Shown here piece after piece: positions 42,277 to 53,769 of a stretch of DNA of 64,000 nucleotides; the first letter of the stretch is position 1, and every line of letters begins with the position of its first letter. The DNA is from Ditylenchus dipsaci. Its lineage: Eukaryota > Nematoda > Chromadorea > Rhabditida > Anguinidae. Location of the stretch: NCBI GenBank assembly GCA_004194705.1, contig SADC01001147.1, forward strand, positions 434,001 to 498,000. The letters run 5' to 3'. Below the pieces are notes generated by a model. It did no database searches. It was not told the origin of the DNA and saw nothing but the letters and a program-made list of their open reading frames with translations. The position numbers were made by a program, and so were the translations under genes.

Positions 42277-42721
42277 GACAATTTATAAGTGAAGGATTTT
42301 TGTCACAAAATTTTTTTTCATTTTACAGTAAATTTTATATCCAAACTTTTCGGGTGACTAAATGAACAAAAACTGGCTCCAAAATGGCTCCGGGAGTCCA
42401 AATTTCCGCACTGGATCTGGCTCCAGCTCCGTCGATACAAACTTTCCGCTCCGGATCTGGCTCCCGCCTCTTTCGGGCTAGATTTTTCGCTCCGGATCTG
42501 GCTCCGGCTAGGAGCCGGAGCGGAGCGGATTGCCAGCACTGCTAGCGAGTCGCAAACAAATTATTTTATGATAATTTTGAAAAATTGTCATTTGAATGTC
42601 ATTTGTCACTGGAATAATCGAATTTGAATTGTCAGTGTCAAAATCATTGATTTGTGTCTCGCAAATAGCCGTTACCGTAATCCTCGACGATATTTATGGA
42701 TTCTATCATTGCAGGTATCTC

Positions 42722-44096
42722 ATGGCTCCGTCTTCGTTGGCTTTCGCGAATAAACATTCGAGTGCTGGCTCTTCTGGTGACGAATATAAGTAAGCTGCAA
42801 ATTTTCTCGCTGTTCTCAACGATACAACTTTTAGTTCCGTGTCTCATAATTCGCCGGTCGGTCAAGCGCACAAAGATGCTGGTGCTACTCCAATGCAGTC
42901 TGATGCTCAAGCGAAAAGCAGCAACGTGCTTCCCACTGCTCCGATGACCTTGCATGCTGGAATTACTCCTGGACCGTTTACCAAGCAGAACAGCCATTCA
43001 TTCAGTCGCAATCGCCGTTTTCCATCCATTGAACTTTCGAAGATTAGGAACTCCCCAGCTGTAAGTCGAATTGTGGGGTCAAGCAACAAGAAGAAGTGTC
43101 TTTCGATACGATGCATGTCAAGGTGATATTCTTTTCATTTTTACAGGTGGTTTGCTCTCATTGTGCTTTTCAGCCTGCTCTCGCCTTGCTTACTGTCTTC
43201 TACTTGTTGGTGCTGGCTTTCCTGGATCTGTTCTTGTTCGCTTTCGAGATGTCTGAGTTTGCCTACATGATGTTCAGTGTGTGTTCAATTGTTTTCGTGG
43301 CTGCCATTCTATTTGCGCAGTATGGTCTGTTCAGTGAGAACCACTACCTCGTTTTGCCTTTCTTCGCTTCCCAGGTATTCCCTTTTTTCTGTAATTTTTT
43401 ATAGCTTTGTATTTGTTCACTTCAGGCTATCTTCACATTAGTGGTGTGCGTTATCTACTTTCGTCAAATGGCTGTGGAGTTGTCCTTTGCGAAGTTGCAC
43501 CCTCATGTATTCAGTATGCTTTCCGTAATCTATACTTATTGACAAATCATCCTTCTTTGCAGTGCGATTGACTCTTCTGATGTTACACGAAACAATTCTG
43601 ACTTTGATGCAAGCCTATGCTTTGATGATCACCTGGCGCTGTATTAACTATCTTTACTCAAAGGTTAGTTTGCTCTCGTCTAGATCATTCTCTACGATTT
43701 ATGTTTCAGGGGCAAGTAAAAGTACGGATATTCCTATGAAGTGCACTCGAAAGCTCGTTTATGACTTGCCAAACGAAAGCAATAAGAAGAAAAAATCTGT
43801 AAGCGTGCGCATCGACATGAACACGGACAAGGAATGCGGTTCCAAAGTGAAGGAGGCTATTTCTGCACATCGGGCAGGATTATGGAATAATAGAATTCCG
43901 GAGCGCCAGTTATTTCGAGAGGTATGTCTTCTAATTTATCTTTTTAAATCCGATCATCCTTTTTCCAGCGTCAATATTGGTGAAACAAGCAGAAGATCAG
44001 GAGAACAAAAATGGTGACAGCGTTCCTCTGCCCAGCAGTTCCGTCAAGCGCCAAGTCAGTTTTGTAGACTCAGCCGTACATGATGTAACTTTTTGA
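42722..44096 (+). CDS. Four-helix membrane protein, unknown family
   Basis: Exons 42722-42789, 42835-43060, 43147-43374, 43426-43513 and 43563-43663 join in phase. The N-terminal about 95 residues are polar and Ser/Pro/Asn-rich. Then come four hydrophobic spans: PALALLTVFYLLVLAFL, MFSVCSIVFVAAILFA, AIFTLVVCVIYF and LTLLMLHETILTLM with AYALMI, followed by RCINYLYSK. Layout resembles LAPTM/MARVEL-like tetraspan proteins but no signature is decisive. The basic cytoplasmic tail lies further on (43710-43921 TRKLVYDLPNES, and 43968-44096 ending SFVDSAVHDVTF). Two junctions there do not close by one base: either the 46-nt 'intron' at 43664-43709 is retained or there is an indel. Confidence 0.75.
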
Positions 44097-45198
44097 ATGC
44101 TTGCCTGAAGACCTATCTACCTATTGACAAAATCCATATGTTGTAAAAGAGTTAATTTTTTAATTGCTGTAATTCTATCGTTTGTGTAGACCTATATTCG
44201 TAAATAAAGCATTGTCCTAAGTATGTAGTCCTGTAAAATTAAACATGGTGTGGTCGGGATTAGCACTGGGCTCAATTTATTCGACTAACCTCTGGACTAG
44301 CAGGGCCGATTGTTTCTGAGGATTGTTTGACTTACGTAGCTCTCAACTATCATTTTAGTCAAGAGAATGAGATAAACGGTAAAATCAGATCGACAAACAT
44401 TTTTATGAAAATAAACAAACATAATTAGTCTGGGGAAGGCGACAAGAATCTTGCGTTCTTGTTCTTGCTACTGACTCGTTTCTTATCTTTTTTCTTGCTT
44501 GCACAGTTTTGGATTTCTCGCAAGACAATTTCTATTTGTCATAGTCAAATTTACTGTTAATTAATTTTCAGAGTCAACGAATTTTCGCATGCGGGTGCAT
44601 TCAAAGTCAAATGTATGTGCTTCTTGCTTTGTTACGAACATCTTGCAAAAAATCGTGCAAGGTTTTTGCCTTTGCTCTTGAATTCTTGCATTTACGCAAA
44701 TTCCTAAAACTGAACAAAAAAATATTCAAAATCAAGGGGAGTGTAGCGTTAATTGGAGTGTTTATCACTTAATTGTATTGTATTCATGAGGTCTGATTCT
44801 GGTAATCTATATGTGGTTTGGTAGAATCATCACTACAACAGTAAGCGATTCTTGACCCACGGGGTCTCAGAATTTTCAAAGTGAGTTTTATCATCAATTT
44901 TAATTTTCTAAACGTTTTATTTTTGATGACACCCGATACCTCAAACCAAAGCTCATGATCTCCTATTTAAGAAAACACAGACCAATTTTGCAGATCAGAG
45001 ATTTTAAAAAAGTAGAAAAGAAAAAAGCCTCATAAAATGGAAAATTAACTGACAGCGGTGAAAATAGAGCCTTTTCGACACTACTCGTTTTTAGTATTCT
45101 ACTATTGATTTTACTAGCAAACTCGGCTATTTTCGAAGTCTGCTGTAGTCACAACTAGCCGAATTCACTCGTAAAATTCATGGGTAGAATAATTATTA
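44097..45198. other. Intergenic, no feature recognised
   Basis: 3' flank of the membrane-protein gene, including an AATAAA at about 44,203-44,208 that could serve as its poly(A) signal. Beyond it I see no repeat or exon. Confidence 0.4.
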
Positions 45199-45867
45199 CA
45201 GTCGAACCTGCATAAACAGACACCCTCAAAAGTTAGTTTCCTAGCTGGGTCCCAAACTTTTTTTTTAATCAATTTTTGAATATTTTTGCTAGTTCTGTTT
45301 TGAGAGTCTGGTCGCAAATTTAGCAAGGATACCGATTTTGCCGATCGTTTTTCAAAATCCAAAAACTTTTCACTCTGAAAAAGCATACCTCGATAAACGG
45401 ACACCTACCGTATATTCTCTATCTATCCCCATGAGGGATTATTTTTCATCCCCTAAAAAATCGGAAATTTTTTAGGTCGATTTCGAGATGTTTGGGCAGT
45501 CGACCGAAATCTGAAAAGTGGAATCAGTAGAGCTCATGCTGATCAAGGAAAACGCATAAAACAGATTTGTGAAATGCTTGCTCTGAGGTCCGTGGGGTGG
45601 GGATTATTAGAGAGTGGGGTTTATTAGAGAGTGTGGGATTAATAGAGAATATACGGTATTTCTGAGAAAGGGTGTTCGTTTATTGAGGTTTTGCTTTTTC
45701 GAGTGAAAAGTTTTTGGATTTCGAAAAACGATCAGCCAAATCGGCATACTTGCGATATTTGCTGTCAAAACAGAATTGACAAAAACATTCAAAAAGAGGT
45801 CCAAATAAGTGTCGCACCCAGCTGTGGAACGAACATTTGCGGGTGTCCGTTTATGCAGGTTCGACTG
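45199..45867. mobile_element. pogo-like MITE with nested MITE
   Basis: TTACAGTCGAACCTGCATAAAC at left and GTTTATGCAGGTTCGACTG at right. Arms share GTCTGGTCGCAAATTT-type words with the other pogo copies. A second element (45,408-45,656; ACCGTATATTCTCTATC ... AGAGAATATACGGTA) sits in its centre. Confidence 0.8.
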
Positions 45868-46090
45868 TGCTGAAAAAATTTTTCAACGAGTTACTTCTGA
45901 TCTAGAACTCTAGTCAACTGCTTTTAGGTGCGAACAGAGTCAAGAGTAACTCTTGATTCACTGACTCTACTAACCCACATGCATACGGCCCCAGGGATGG
46001 TAAGCATCTTACAGTGTAATTCTAGTTTTTTTCATTACGATAGCGTTTTCCGAAAAATAAAAGTGATTCCGGAACAAGCTTTTCAATTAA

Positions 46091-47490
46091 CCCTCTTTTG
46101 CCGGCGTCTCAGGGATGCCTATTTTTTAATTGATTTTTGCATTTTTATGAAGAAACCAGGGAAGAAAGTAAGAATGGCAGGAAAAAAATTCCAGAAAAGT
46201 TGAATTAGAATTCGGCCAAAATTTGGCCAACCGGCTCGAAGCGGTAAAAATACTTTTGGCGCCAATTTAAAAACTAAAACTTTTTTGGGGACAAGTGTTT
46301 GAATTTTTTTAAACAATTTTGTGAATAATACAGTGTTTTCAAAAGTCAAGGTCAAGTTCAAGGTCAAGGTCAAGGTAAAACTTGACTTTAAAACTTCAAG
46401 GTCGTTTTTCTCGATTTTTAGTAAGGAAAATGGGTCTGAATTTTTTTTCCTATCCCTTAAAGTCAAGATTTTGCGCTGAACAAAACGTACTTTTCAGAAT
46501 AACGATATAATTTAAAACGATGAGATATAGCCTAAAGTCAAGGTGAAATCACCTTGATTTTAGCGAAAGTCAAGGTCAAGGTAAAATCAAGGTGATTTTA
46601 CCTTGACTTTAGGCTATATCTCATCGTGCAAAAATTATATCGTTATTCTGAAAAGTACGTTTTGTTCAGCGCAAAATCTTGACTTTAGGGGATAGGAAAA
46701 AAAATTCAGACCCATTTTACTTACTAAAAATCGAGAAAAACGGCCTTGAAGTTTTAAAGTCAAGTTTTACCTTGACCTTGACCTTGAACTTGACCTTGAC
46801 TTTTGAAAACACTGGAATAATACCAATAAAATCACCAAAAGAATTTAAAAATACAATTTCGATCGCAACTTTACAACTTTTGGACGTCACTGAGCTCTGC
46901 TTTCTAAACTTCGCGCATCTAACATGCGAAATGCCTACCTTTTCAAAAATTCCTCTTTTAACTCATTAATTATTTTTTACACTAATTTTTGTCTTAAAAA
47001 ATAACGTCGTCTTCAACAGAAAAACTCGATAAAAATAGTAAGGAAAAGCGATAAATAGACGAAAAAATAATATTTTTTTCGAGTTTTTAAAAATTACCGC
47101 ATTGAGCCGGTTGGCTAAAATATGGCCACGATTATTATTACTACAAAAATATGGCTTTTACATTTCAGCACTTGCAAATAAAAATGCATTGTTATCTGCA
47201 GAAATAGTACTTTCCAATTGTATAAGTAAAAGCACGGTGTGAATGAAATTCTTGGTTTACTAAATCAAATAAAGTTACAAAATCGCGTCCTAGGAAATTG
47301 ACAAAATTACAACTTTTGGTTAAATTTTTAGCAGTTTTCGTTTATCCCATCTTCTGTTGTTTGGGCACTAAAATGTTTGCAAACCTTTTCTCTATCTTCT
47401 GGAAAAAAATAATGTCTGAACGAAACCAATTAGTGCTGTTTTGGATCAATTTTATAACTGGCCAAAATATGGCCAACCGGCAAAAGAGGG
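46091..47490. mobile_element. piggyBac-like non-autonomous element
   Basis: TTAA at 46087-46090 and 47491-47494. Ends CCCTCTTTTGCCGG and CCGGCAAAAGAGGG. A TTAA target plus CCCT-starting TIR is the piggyBac signature. Subterminal GGCCAA(A)ATATGGCCA words appear at both ends. No transposase. A hAT-like MITE is inserted at 46331-46814. Confidence 0.88.
46331..46814. mobile_element. hAT-like MITE nested in piggyBac-like element
   Basis: Exact 8-bp duplication GAATAATA at 46323-46330 and 46815-46822. TIR CAGTGTTTTCAAAAGTCAAGG shares its first 10 bases with the 9,330 element. Arms carry tandem TCAAGGTCAAGG units; a central palindrome has TAAAATCACCTTGATTTT-type words. Confidence 0.9.
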
Positions 47491-47752
47491 TTAAATGTTT
47501 TTAGGGCGAAATGCTCGGAAATTGTTCCGATTTTCGTTTTACGGCAGGTTTCCCTTCCTATTACGAAAATTCCGGACTTCTGAATTTAATTCCGGTTTAA
47601 GGTTTTATGCTCTGAACCATACCTGCTTAGAGATGCAAACGTAAAATCTAAAATTATGAAATCTAGTTCAAATTTAGCAAGGACCATCATCACAGAGGCT
47701 GAATTTTAAATAAACTTTATTATAAAATAACTTGCAGGCCGAATGAATAGGC

Positions 47753-50728
47753 TCAAAACAACAAAAGAGGCATCAAAACAATGAACATACACAAAAATAG
47801 GGCGAAGACCAGCCTCCGCACCACATACAGCTCCTGCTCCAACTGACTGTACCTTTTAGATCCTTTGTCATGGTGCTGAGATGTATTTGGCTGATTCTTA
47901 CTTAGCTCTTTGTTGGCCACTTCCACACCCGAATGTTTGTTTTTAGAGGAGTGGGGCATCAATGACTCATTGTCCTTGCTGAATTCACCATGCGTTGCTA
48001 CTGGCCGGTTGCCCAGGTCTAGTTCTACTATGGTGTCCTGGGTGGATGTTGTGGGAGACTTATTTCTGAATCCAAAACAATAATTAGTGGTTGATCAGTT
48101 ATTTTTTCAAACTCGTTCAAATATATTTTGCCTTCAAAAGCATAAATGACATTTGGCATAATATTTTATGGTCAGGGCTCTGAATGAAAAATTTCAAAAA
48201 AAAAGACATTTGGATAAAAAAGGGACATTTTGACTATTTTTGAAGTAAAAGGGTAATTTTATCCAGTGCTTGTTGCCATTTTGAAGCGAAAAAAAAAAAG
48301 ATTTTGACTAAATTTTCGAAAATAAAAAAGATTTGGGTGCCAAAAAAAGGACAAATCTTTTTAAAAAGGACGATTCGGAGCCCTGGTTATGGTTCACGAA
48401 AAAGATGATTTCTACCACGAAAAGCTGAAATATGCCACAAAAACTTAAACCTGAATATATCAGAGTTTTTAGAATAATAAAAAAAATAGTAGCGTGTAGG
48501 CCAGGATCTCAGCTTTCTAACAGGTTATCAAACTTGATTGAATAAGTTGAAAAATATTGAGATTCAGGGGTCTGAATGAAGCAACACAAAAATAAAAGTT
48601 ACTTCGTACAGACCCCTAAATTTCCACATTTTTGAAACGATTCAATAGAGTTTGATGGTTTGTTGAAAACCTGACATCCTGAGCTACACTTCACAAACAA
48701 AGTTTGAAAAAATTAGAATAAAAACTTTGACACATCATAAAAGTTTTTAGTGGCTCACTTCAGCTTTTTTGTGGCATATTTTTTTTGCAAACCAAATCAA
48801 TATAAGCCGATGACATCTATGAAGGGTTTCTGGACAATATATTTTTTAAATTTTTAATTTCATCTCAATAAAAAAAAATCTTTTCGGCTGATCTTGCGCA
48901 TTTTTCGAACTACTAATTTTCTTTCGAAAAAATAGAATAGAATGTTATATTTGGTGAGAGCATTTGAAAATGTGTGATGGAGATAACTTGGTTTTTCATT
49001 GGTTAGCTTTTTTCGCTAACTGTAAATAGTGTTCAGACGTCTCCTAAGTAATTTTTTTACGCTAAAAACGATAAGAAAGTTGTTACTAACAACTTCCCCA
49101 CTAAAAACTAGGTTTTAAAAAAATTTTGGTTACCAAAGTTGACCAATTGCCTTGGTCCCCACGGTGAATTATCCTATATTAGGCTATCCTACCACGTTTC
49201 GATCACTAGAGCTGGGCAAAAGAGACTAAATATGCATTTTATGGTCAAGAGTGGGAGGGGGGGGGGGAAGTGGGGGCATTTCGAGGGCGCAGGGGCACAG
49301 GGGTTGAGATGGACTTGGTCCTCCCTGTTGATTTTTTTTTGTTCAAAAATATACCTTGGTCCCTCCTGTTGATTTTTTGGAACCGATTCTCCACTAGCGC
49401 CGGGTTTTTTAATAGCTGAAACTTCTCGGAAATTCATATCGGATTTTTGTGCAAATTAACTTTTGATGCAGAAAATCATGATTTTGCAACAAATTTACCG
49501 TATTAAAAAAATTGAGCGGAAAAAAATTCAGATATACAGTCGACTCTCGTTATAACGACGCTCGATATAACGATCCGCTCGATATAACGACCCGAAAAAA
49601 TCACCAATTTGGTCAGCTTTGACTAAAATTCAGTCAAATGAACGCTCGATGTAACGACTCTCGTTATAACGACCCATTTTTAGCCGGTCCCTTGCGGGTC
49701 GTTATAACGAGAGTCGACTGTATATTTTTTTTTATCAGATTTTGCTTTTAAAGGTGAATATTTTGTTTCTGAATAGAATCCAAAACGCATTCGCTTACCT
49801 TCCAGAACTTTTTTCTGGTTCCTTAAAAGTAATTGCTGTGCTGGAACCCGCCAAAATGTCTCTAGACAAGCTGAAAATACTGTCCTCTCTGTTCTGATGT
49901 TGACCTCCTTCCCGATTGGCTCCATCTCAAGTACCAGCTTATCGCTACTGCCGGTTGGAGAATTCTCGCCAGTGGGGTTGTTGAACTGATGATGGCCGAT
50001 AACATGGTTGGTGTCGCTTTCGTTTTGCTTTCCACTGTTTTCACCGCCAAAGTTTAATCTAAAATATTTATTTTGTTAATTTTTAAATAGGATAGACAAC
50101 TCTGGTTCGAATCTGCCTAGCTGCATGTCACATTTCTGGACTTTTTTATTTTAGAGATTTATTGTGCATTTACCGTATTTAACTTAGTTAAGGGGCATGG
50201 CCGTGCGCCACACGGAGACCAGGAGCAGTGCTTGCTTTCTCGAAAAAATTGACATGCGCTTTTATCTAGATTTTTGAAGTTTTTTACCTAAGTGAAAAAG
50301 TATTAAGTATTAAAAGTATTAAGTTTTTTTTATTTACTTTTCATAATTATTAAAAGGTCATCAATATTAGCTTTCTTGCAAAACGAGTCAAAAATAGAAT
50401 GGTTCAAAAAATTTGGTGGTCATCATCGTTATTTGAGAATAGGCAAAGGTATGCCCTTTCAATGCCCATTTCTAATACTGAGATCCTTACCAAATTGGGT
50501 GTTTTCCTTTCACTCGAAAATAGTCTTATTTTCTCTTCGTATAATTTTTTTTCACAGTTTGCGTCATTTTGTAGCTAAACAACAGTGCTACAAAATGAGC
50601 CATTAAAAATGAATATTGATTAAAAAATTAAGATAAAAATAAGTGCAAAACTCACGACTGAGGGTCAAAAGATAGTCCTTGGAGTTGGAAAAGCGATTGG
50701 AACGGAGCACATCTGTCACCTCTCGGAT
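47753..50728 (-). CDS. Tail-anchored membrane protein, three probable exons
   Basis: Transcribed right to left. The 50728-50656 exon reads IREVTDVLRSNRFSNSKDYL. The 50058-49799 exon is a polar Asn/Ser/Gly-rich segment changing to DSIFSLSRDILAGSSTAI. The terminal exon 48065-47753 reads TQDTIVELDLGNRPVATH, a charged linker (RYSQLEQELYVVRR) and a final hydrophobic span LVFALFLCMFIVLMPLLLF right before the stop. Such a C-terminal span implies tail anchoring in ER, Golgi or outer membrane. The join 49799/48065 is in phase (SSG-R-NKS). Inside the middle exon the frame slips by one base, and the first join does not close. Family not recognised. Upstream exons probably exist. Confidence 0.6.
48173..48385. 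mobile_element. hAT-like MITE in intron, CAGGGCTCTGAAT ends
   Basis: CAGGGCTCTGAAT...ATTCGGAGCCCTG, with flanks TTTATGGT and GTTATGGT (7 of 8 match). Purine-rich arms. Inside the intron of the tail-anchored gene. Confidence 0.75.
49537..49720. mobile_element. pogo-like MITE in intron
   Basis: CAGTCGACTCTCGTTATAAC and its complement, flanked by TA. Internal CTCGATATAACGA repeats and CCGGTCCCTTG. Confidence 0.88.
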
Positions 50729-50765
50729 CTGACTCAATTTTGTTTAGTATGTAAATTAAAATAAT

Positions 50766-51025
50766 TTGGTGCAGGATCAAAATACCAAAGACAAAATACC
50801 CAAATACCTAAAATACCCAAGAGTGGTCTTTTAGTGGGCTTTGACGTCCTATTAATATGATAGTAGCAGATGGTGCATATTATGATAATAATATTATGAT
50901 AATAGCGTTTAGTGAGCATTATCTGCACAATATGTATATTGGGTATTTCGACCATTGGGTATTTTGACCATTGGGTATTTTGTACTTTGGGTATTTTGTC
51001 TTTGGGTATTATGATCCTGCACCAA
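50766..51025. mobile_element. Foldback element with GGGTATTTTGACCATT arrays
   Basis: TTTGGTGCAGGATCAAAATACC at left and GGTATTATGATCCTGCACCA at right. Both arms are tandem GGGTATTTTG units. The 139-codon ORF on the minus strand is repeat-derived. Confidence 0.8.
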
Positions 51026-51175
51026 TAATCTAGCTGTACGACCTTGCTTCTTAGTGGAAACTCAAAGTCTTCGGGCAATACATGCAGTAAGTATTGAAAA
51101 ATAGTGTGCAACATAAACGCAACCACAGTCATCAACACATTCCAGGCATACAAATTTGCTAAAATAGCTTTTTCA

Positions 51176-51598
51176 GAAAGTCGACTCTCGATTTAAGGAC
51201 ACCCAAAAAGTTCGTTCCCCCTAGGTCCGACACTCTTTTTAGCCCGATTTTCGGATCGTTCTACCAGTTTTGTTTTGACAGTCTGGTTGCAAATATGGCA
51301 AGGATTCCGATTTTGCGATCGTTTTTTAATATCTAAATAATTTTACTATTCATAAAGCCAAACTTCGATTTAAGGACAGGCTTTTTCAAAATCCCTGTCC
51401 TTGAATCGAGGTTTTGCTTTTTGAGTAGTAAAATTATTTCATTATTTAAAACGATCGGCAAAATCGGAATCCTTGCGATATTTGTAACCAGACTGTAAAA
51501 ACAGAACTGATAAAAAATTTTAAAAATCGGGCTGAAAAAAGTGTCGGACCCTGGGTGGGAACGAACTTTTGGGGTGTCGTTATATCGAGAGTCGACTG
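51176..51598. mobile_element. pogo-like MITE (left end worn)
   Basis: AAAGTCGACTCTCGATTTAAGG at left, TATCGAGAGTCGACTGTA at right. Arms include GTCCGACACT/AGTGTCGGAC and TCTGGTTGCAAATAT, as in the 7,566 copy. Confidence 0.8.
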
Positions 51599-51599
51599 T

Positions 51600-52801
51600 A
51601 ACTATAATACAATGCCGTTCACCTCGTCCTTGTATTTTTTAAATCTAGTCCTGACTTTACCCTTGAAAATCTACGGAAGAGTTCTACAGGACGCAACAAG
51701 AAATTACCCCTTTTTGAAATAACCATAAAAATTTTTTCTAGAATTGCAGGGCTATCTGATAGTGTAATTACTTTAAAAAAAATTGAAAAACTCAAAACTA
51801 ATTAGATAAACCAGTTTTGCACCACAAAAGTCTTTTTTCACCAAAATTTTTTTTGTCCATTTCTTGCGCCACTCTGTACCTCAATCAAAACTTTTTTACA
51901 TTAAAAAATCACATAAAACATCTGCTTAAATGCCAAAAAGATTAGTACTCTTCAAACCCCTGGGGAACACAATAAAACCACATTAAAAAGCTCTAAACAG
52001 AGATTTTCTCCCACCCAGCTATTTATGGGTATTTGTGTGTTCACGGCCCTTTTTGGATTTATTTTTTTTTCTAATTTCACTTTTGAAGTGCATGTCCCAT
52101 AAGCTGGACATGACATATTCTCAGCTAAATAAACCATCCCCAATTTTTCTTTTCCTCTAAATCATAACAAGTCTGAGCAACCACCCAATTTGTTGCCTCT
52201 CTCCCACCCCTAATTACGTGGGATATTTTCTTGGGTTTTTGGAGAAAAACAAATTTTTACGAAATTTTATTATAATTATTACTTTTACAAGAAAAAGTAC
52301 AGTTAATTTTTTTTGGTTTTCTTCTGTGTAATTAGATGTGCATACGACTGAATATCTGTAAAGTTCTGGCTTATATTTTTTTATAGACGTCAATAAGAGT
52401 AACTGGTGAAAAGTTTTAAAGAAATATTTGCGCCTTGTTCACCCCTCATGAGTTTTGGTCTTGAAATAGGACCAAAAAATATTTTTTTTAGGCTAAGGGG
52501 ATTTTCCCAATAAAAAATGATTTTCCCACAGCAAATTTAAAAAGCGAGTACGTTTTGGTGTTTTCCAGAAATTTGTTTAAAAAAATTTTTAAATCAACAG
52601 TAGCACTGCAATCATAGTTTCTAAAATTAACTGACAAATTGTGATTTTAAAAATCTAGAGAACAAGCAATTTCAAAAAAGGTGTTACAATATTGGTTTTT
52701 ACAATGGGTCGGTTGATAGCTGATTACGAATTAGAATCGCAAGGCTAAATGTAGATGAAAAAATTAAGAAATTATTGAAAAACAATCGAAAATAAAAATT
52801 T
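51600..52801. other. No gene recognised
   Basis: AT-rich region without convincing exons or inverted repeats. ORFs of about 60 codons are scattered and of no clear coding character. Confidence 0.4.
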
Positions 52802-53019
52802 CAGTGTTTTGCTGAGCTCATTCCGAGTGAGAATCTCACTGAGAATCCTCAGCGAGAATCTCACTCTCAGTGAGGACAAACTTTGAAATTTTCACTCTCA
52901 CTCACAGGCGGTGAGGACAATTTCTAAAATTTTCACTCTCACTCACACCCTATGAGGACAAATGTCATTCTCACTCACTCTCACTCACAAGGCGAAAAAG
53001 TGTCCTCAGCAAAACACTG
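52802..53019. mobile_element. hAT-like MITE, CAGTGTTTTGCTGAG ends
   Basis: Exact 8-bp duplication AAAAATTT at 52794-52801 and 53020-53027. TIR CAGTGTTTTGCTGAG. The interior is TCTCACT(C) and GTGAG short repeats. Confidence 0.9.
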
Positions 53020-53259
53020 AAAAATTTACTGGGGAAATCATCTTTTAATTTGGTTAAATCAATTTTAGCTATTTTTAGTTATGCTTTAGTCCTCTTTTTG
53101 CAAACTACGGACTGAATACAAACCCCTGACTGGAAAGCCCTAATAAAGTCAATGAATTGCTCCATTTCCCTGCATTCTCTTTGGTGTCTGTCATGCAGTC
53201 AAACCCAGCCTTCTGTTGATTACCTTTCAATGTATATTCTCAATGTTATCTTCACATTT

Positions 53260-53450
53260 ATCGCTTCTCGGCCTTTTGGCTAAGATCAAAGTGTAGTATC
53301 TGTTCTTATCGGCTTAATCTCCGATACGACTCCAATTGGGTCTTTAGAGATTAACCTATTTTTGGAACCTGGTTGGGTGTTGGGGCTTGCTCCACCCCGA
53401 CCGCGGGTCGGCCCGGTATTGCACCTACCTCCGGGATCGGCCCATCCCCC
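53260..53450 (+). ncRNA. U2: U2 spliceosomal snRNA
   Basis: The 5' end ATCGCTTCTCGGCC is followed by the branch-point pairing region GTGTAGTATCTG, stem IIa/b bases (TTATCGGCTTAAT...CGATA), the Sm site CTATTTTTGGA and the stem III/IV GC-rich 3' half (GGGGCTTGCTCCACCCCG, GGCCCGGTATTGCAC). The 191-nt length and GATCAAAGTG spelling are usual for invertebrate U2. U2 pairs with the intron branch point in the spliceosome. It stands alone between repeats and the receptor gene. Boundaries are good to a few bases. Confidence 0.97.
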
Positions 53451-53769
53451 TTTCGTGGGGGAAAATATGTTTTCATCCATAGCTCAATGTTTATCCTTAT
53501 ATTCTAAATAATTCTTAAGCACCTGATATTAAAAGGAGACATGCGTCTCTTCTTCGGTCTATGTGTGTTTTTTTTGGCTGAACGCCAGCTTACACGTTAG
53601 TTTCAAGTAATTGTTTAGTTAGCATGATAAAATGTGAATGAAAAAGAACTCTAAAAGCTGAATGGATATTTTGACGCTATAGCAAAAAAGTTTTTAAATT
53701 CTTTTTTCGAACTGTCCGGTATCTAGCCCCTATTCCTATCTGACGCATATATTTGTATGATCCGGTATC

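Larger units (their letters stand above)
39074..42541. mobile_element. hAT-like element, CAGTGCTGGCA ends, with nested insertions
   Basis: Exact 8-bp duplication CTAGCGAG at 39066-39073 and 42542-42549. TIR CAGTGCTGGCA followed on both sides by GC-rich GGATCTGGCTCC(C)GGCTCCG repeats (39105-39270 and 42380-42530). No transposase remains. Inside are an inverted-repeat block (39332-40189), a MITE (40245-40382) and a tandem-arm foldback (40603-42276). Confidence 0.9.

Noticed and set aside
50734..51153. 139-codon minus-strand ORF
   Set aside because: Runs across the GGGTATTTTG arrays of a foldback; hydrophobic stretches are repeat-derived.
53281..53300. Extra A in U2 (GATCAAAGTG) as a mutation
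   Set aside because: As I recall, invertebrate U2 genes normally have this spelling.
53286..53480. 64-codon minus-strand ORF over U2
   Set aside because: Shadow of the U2 snRNA gene.
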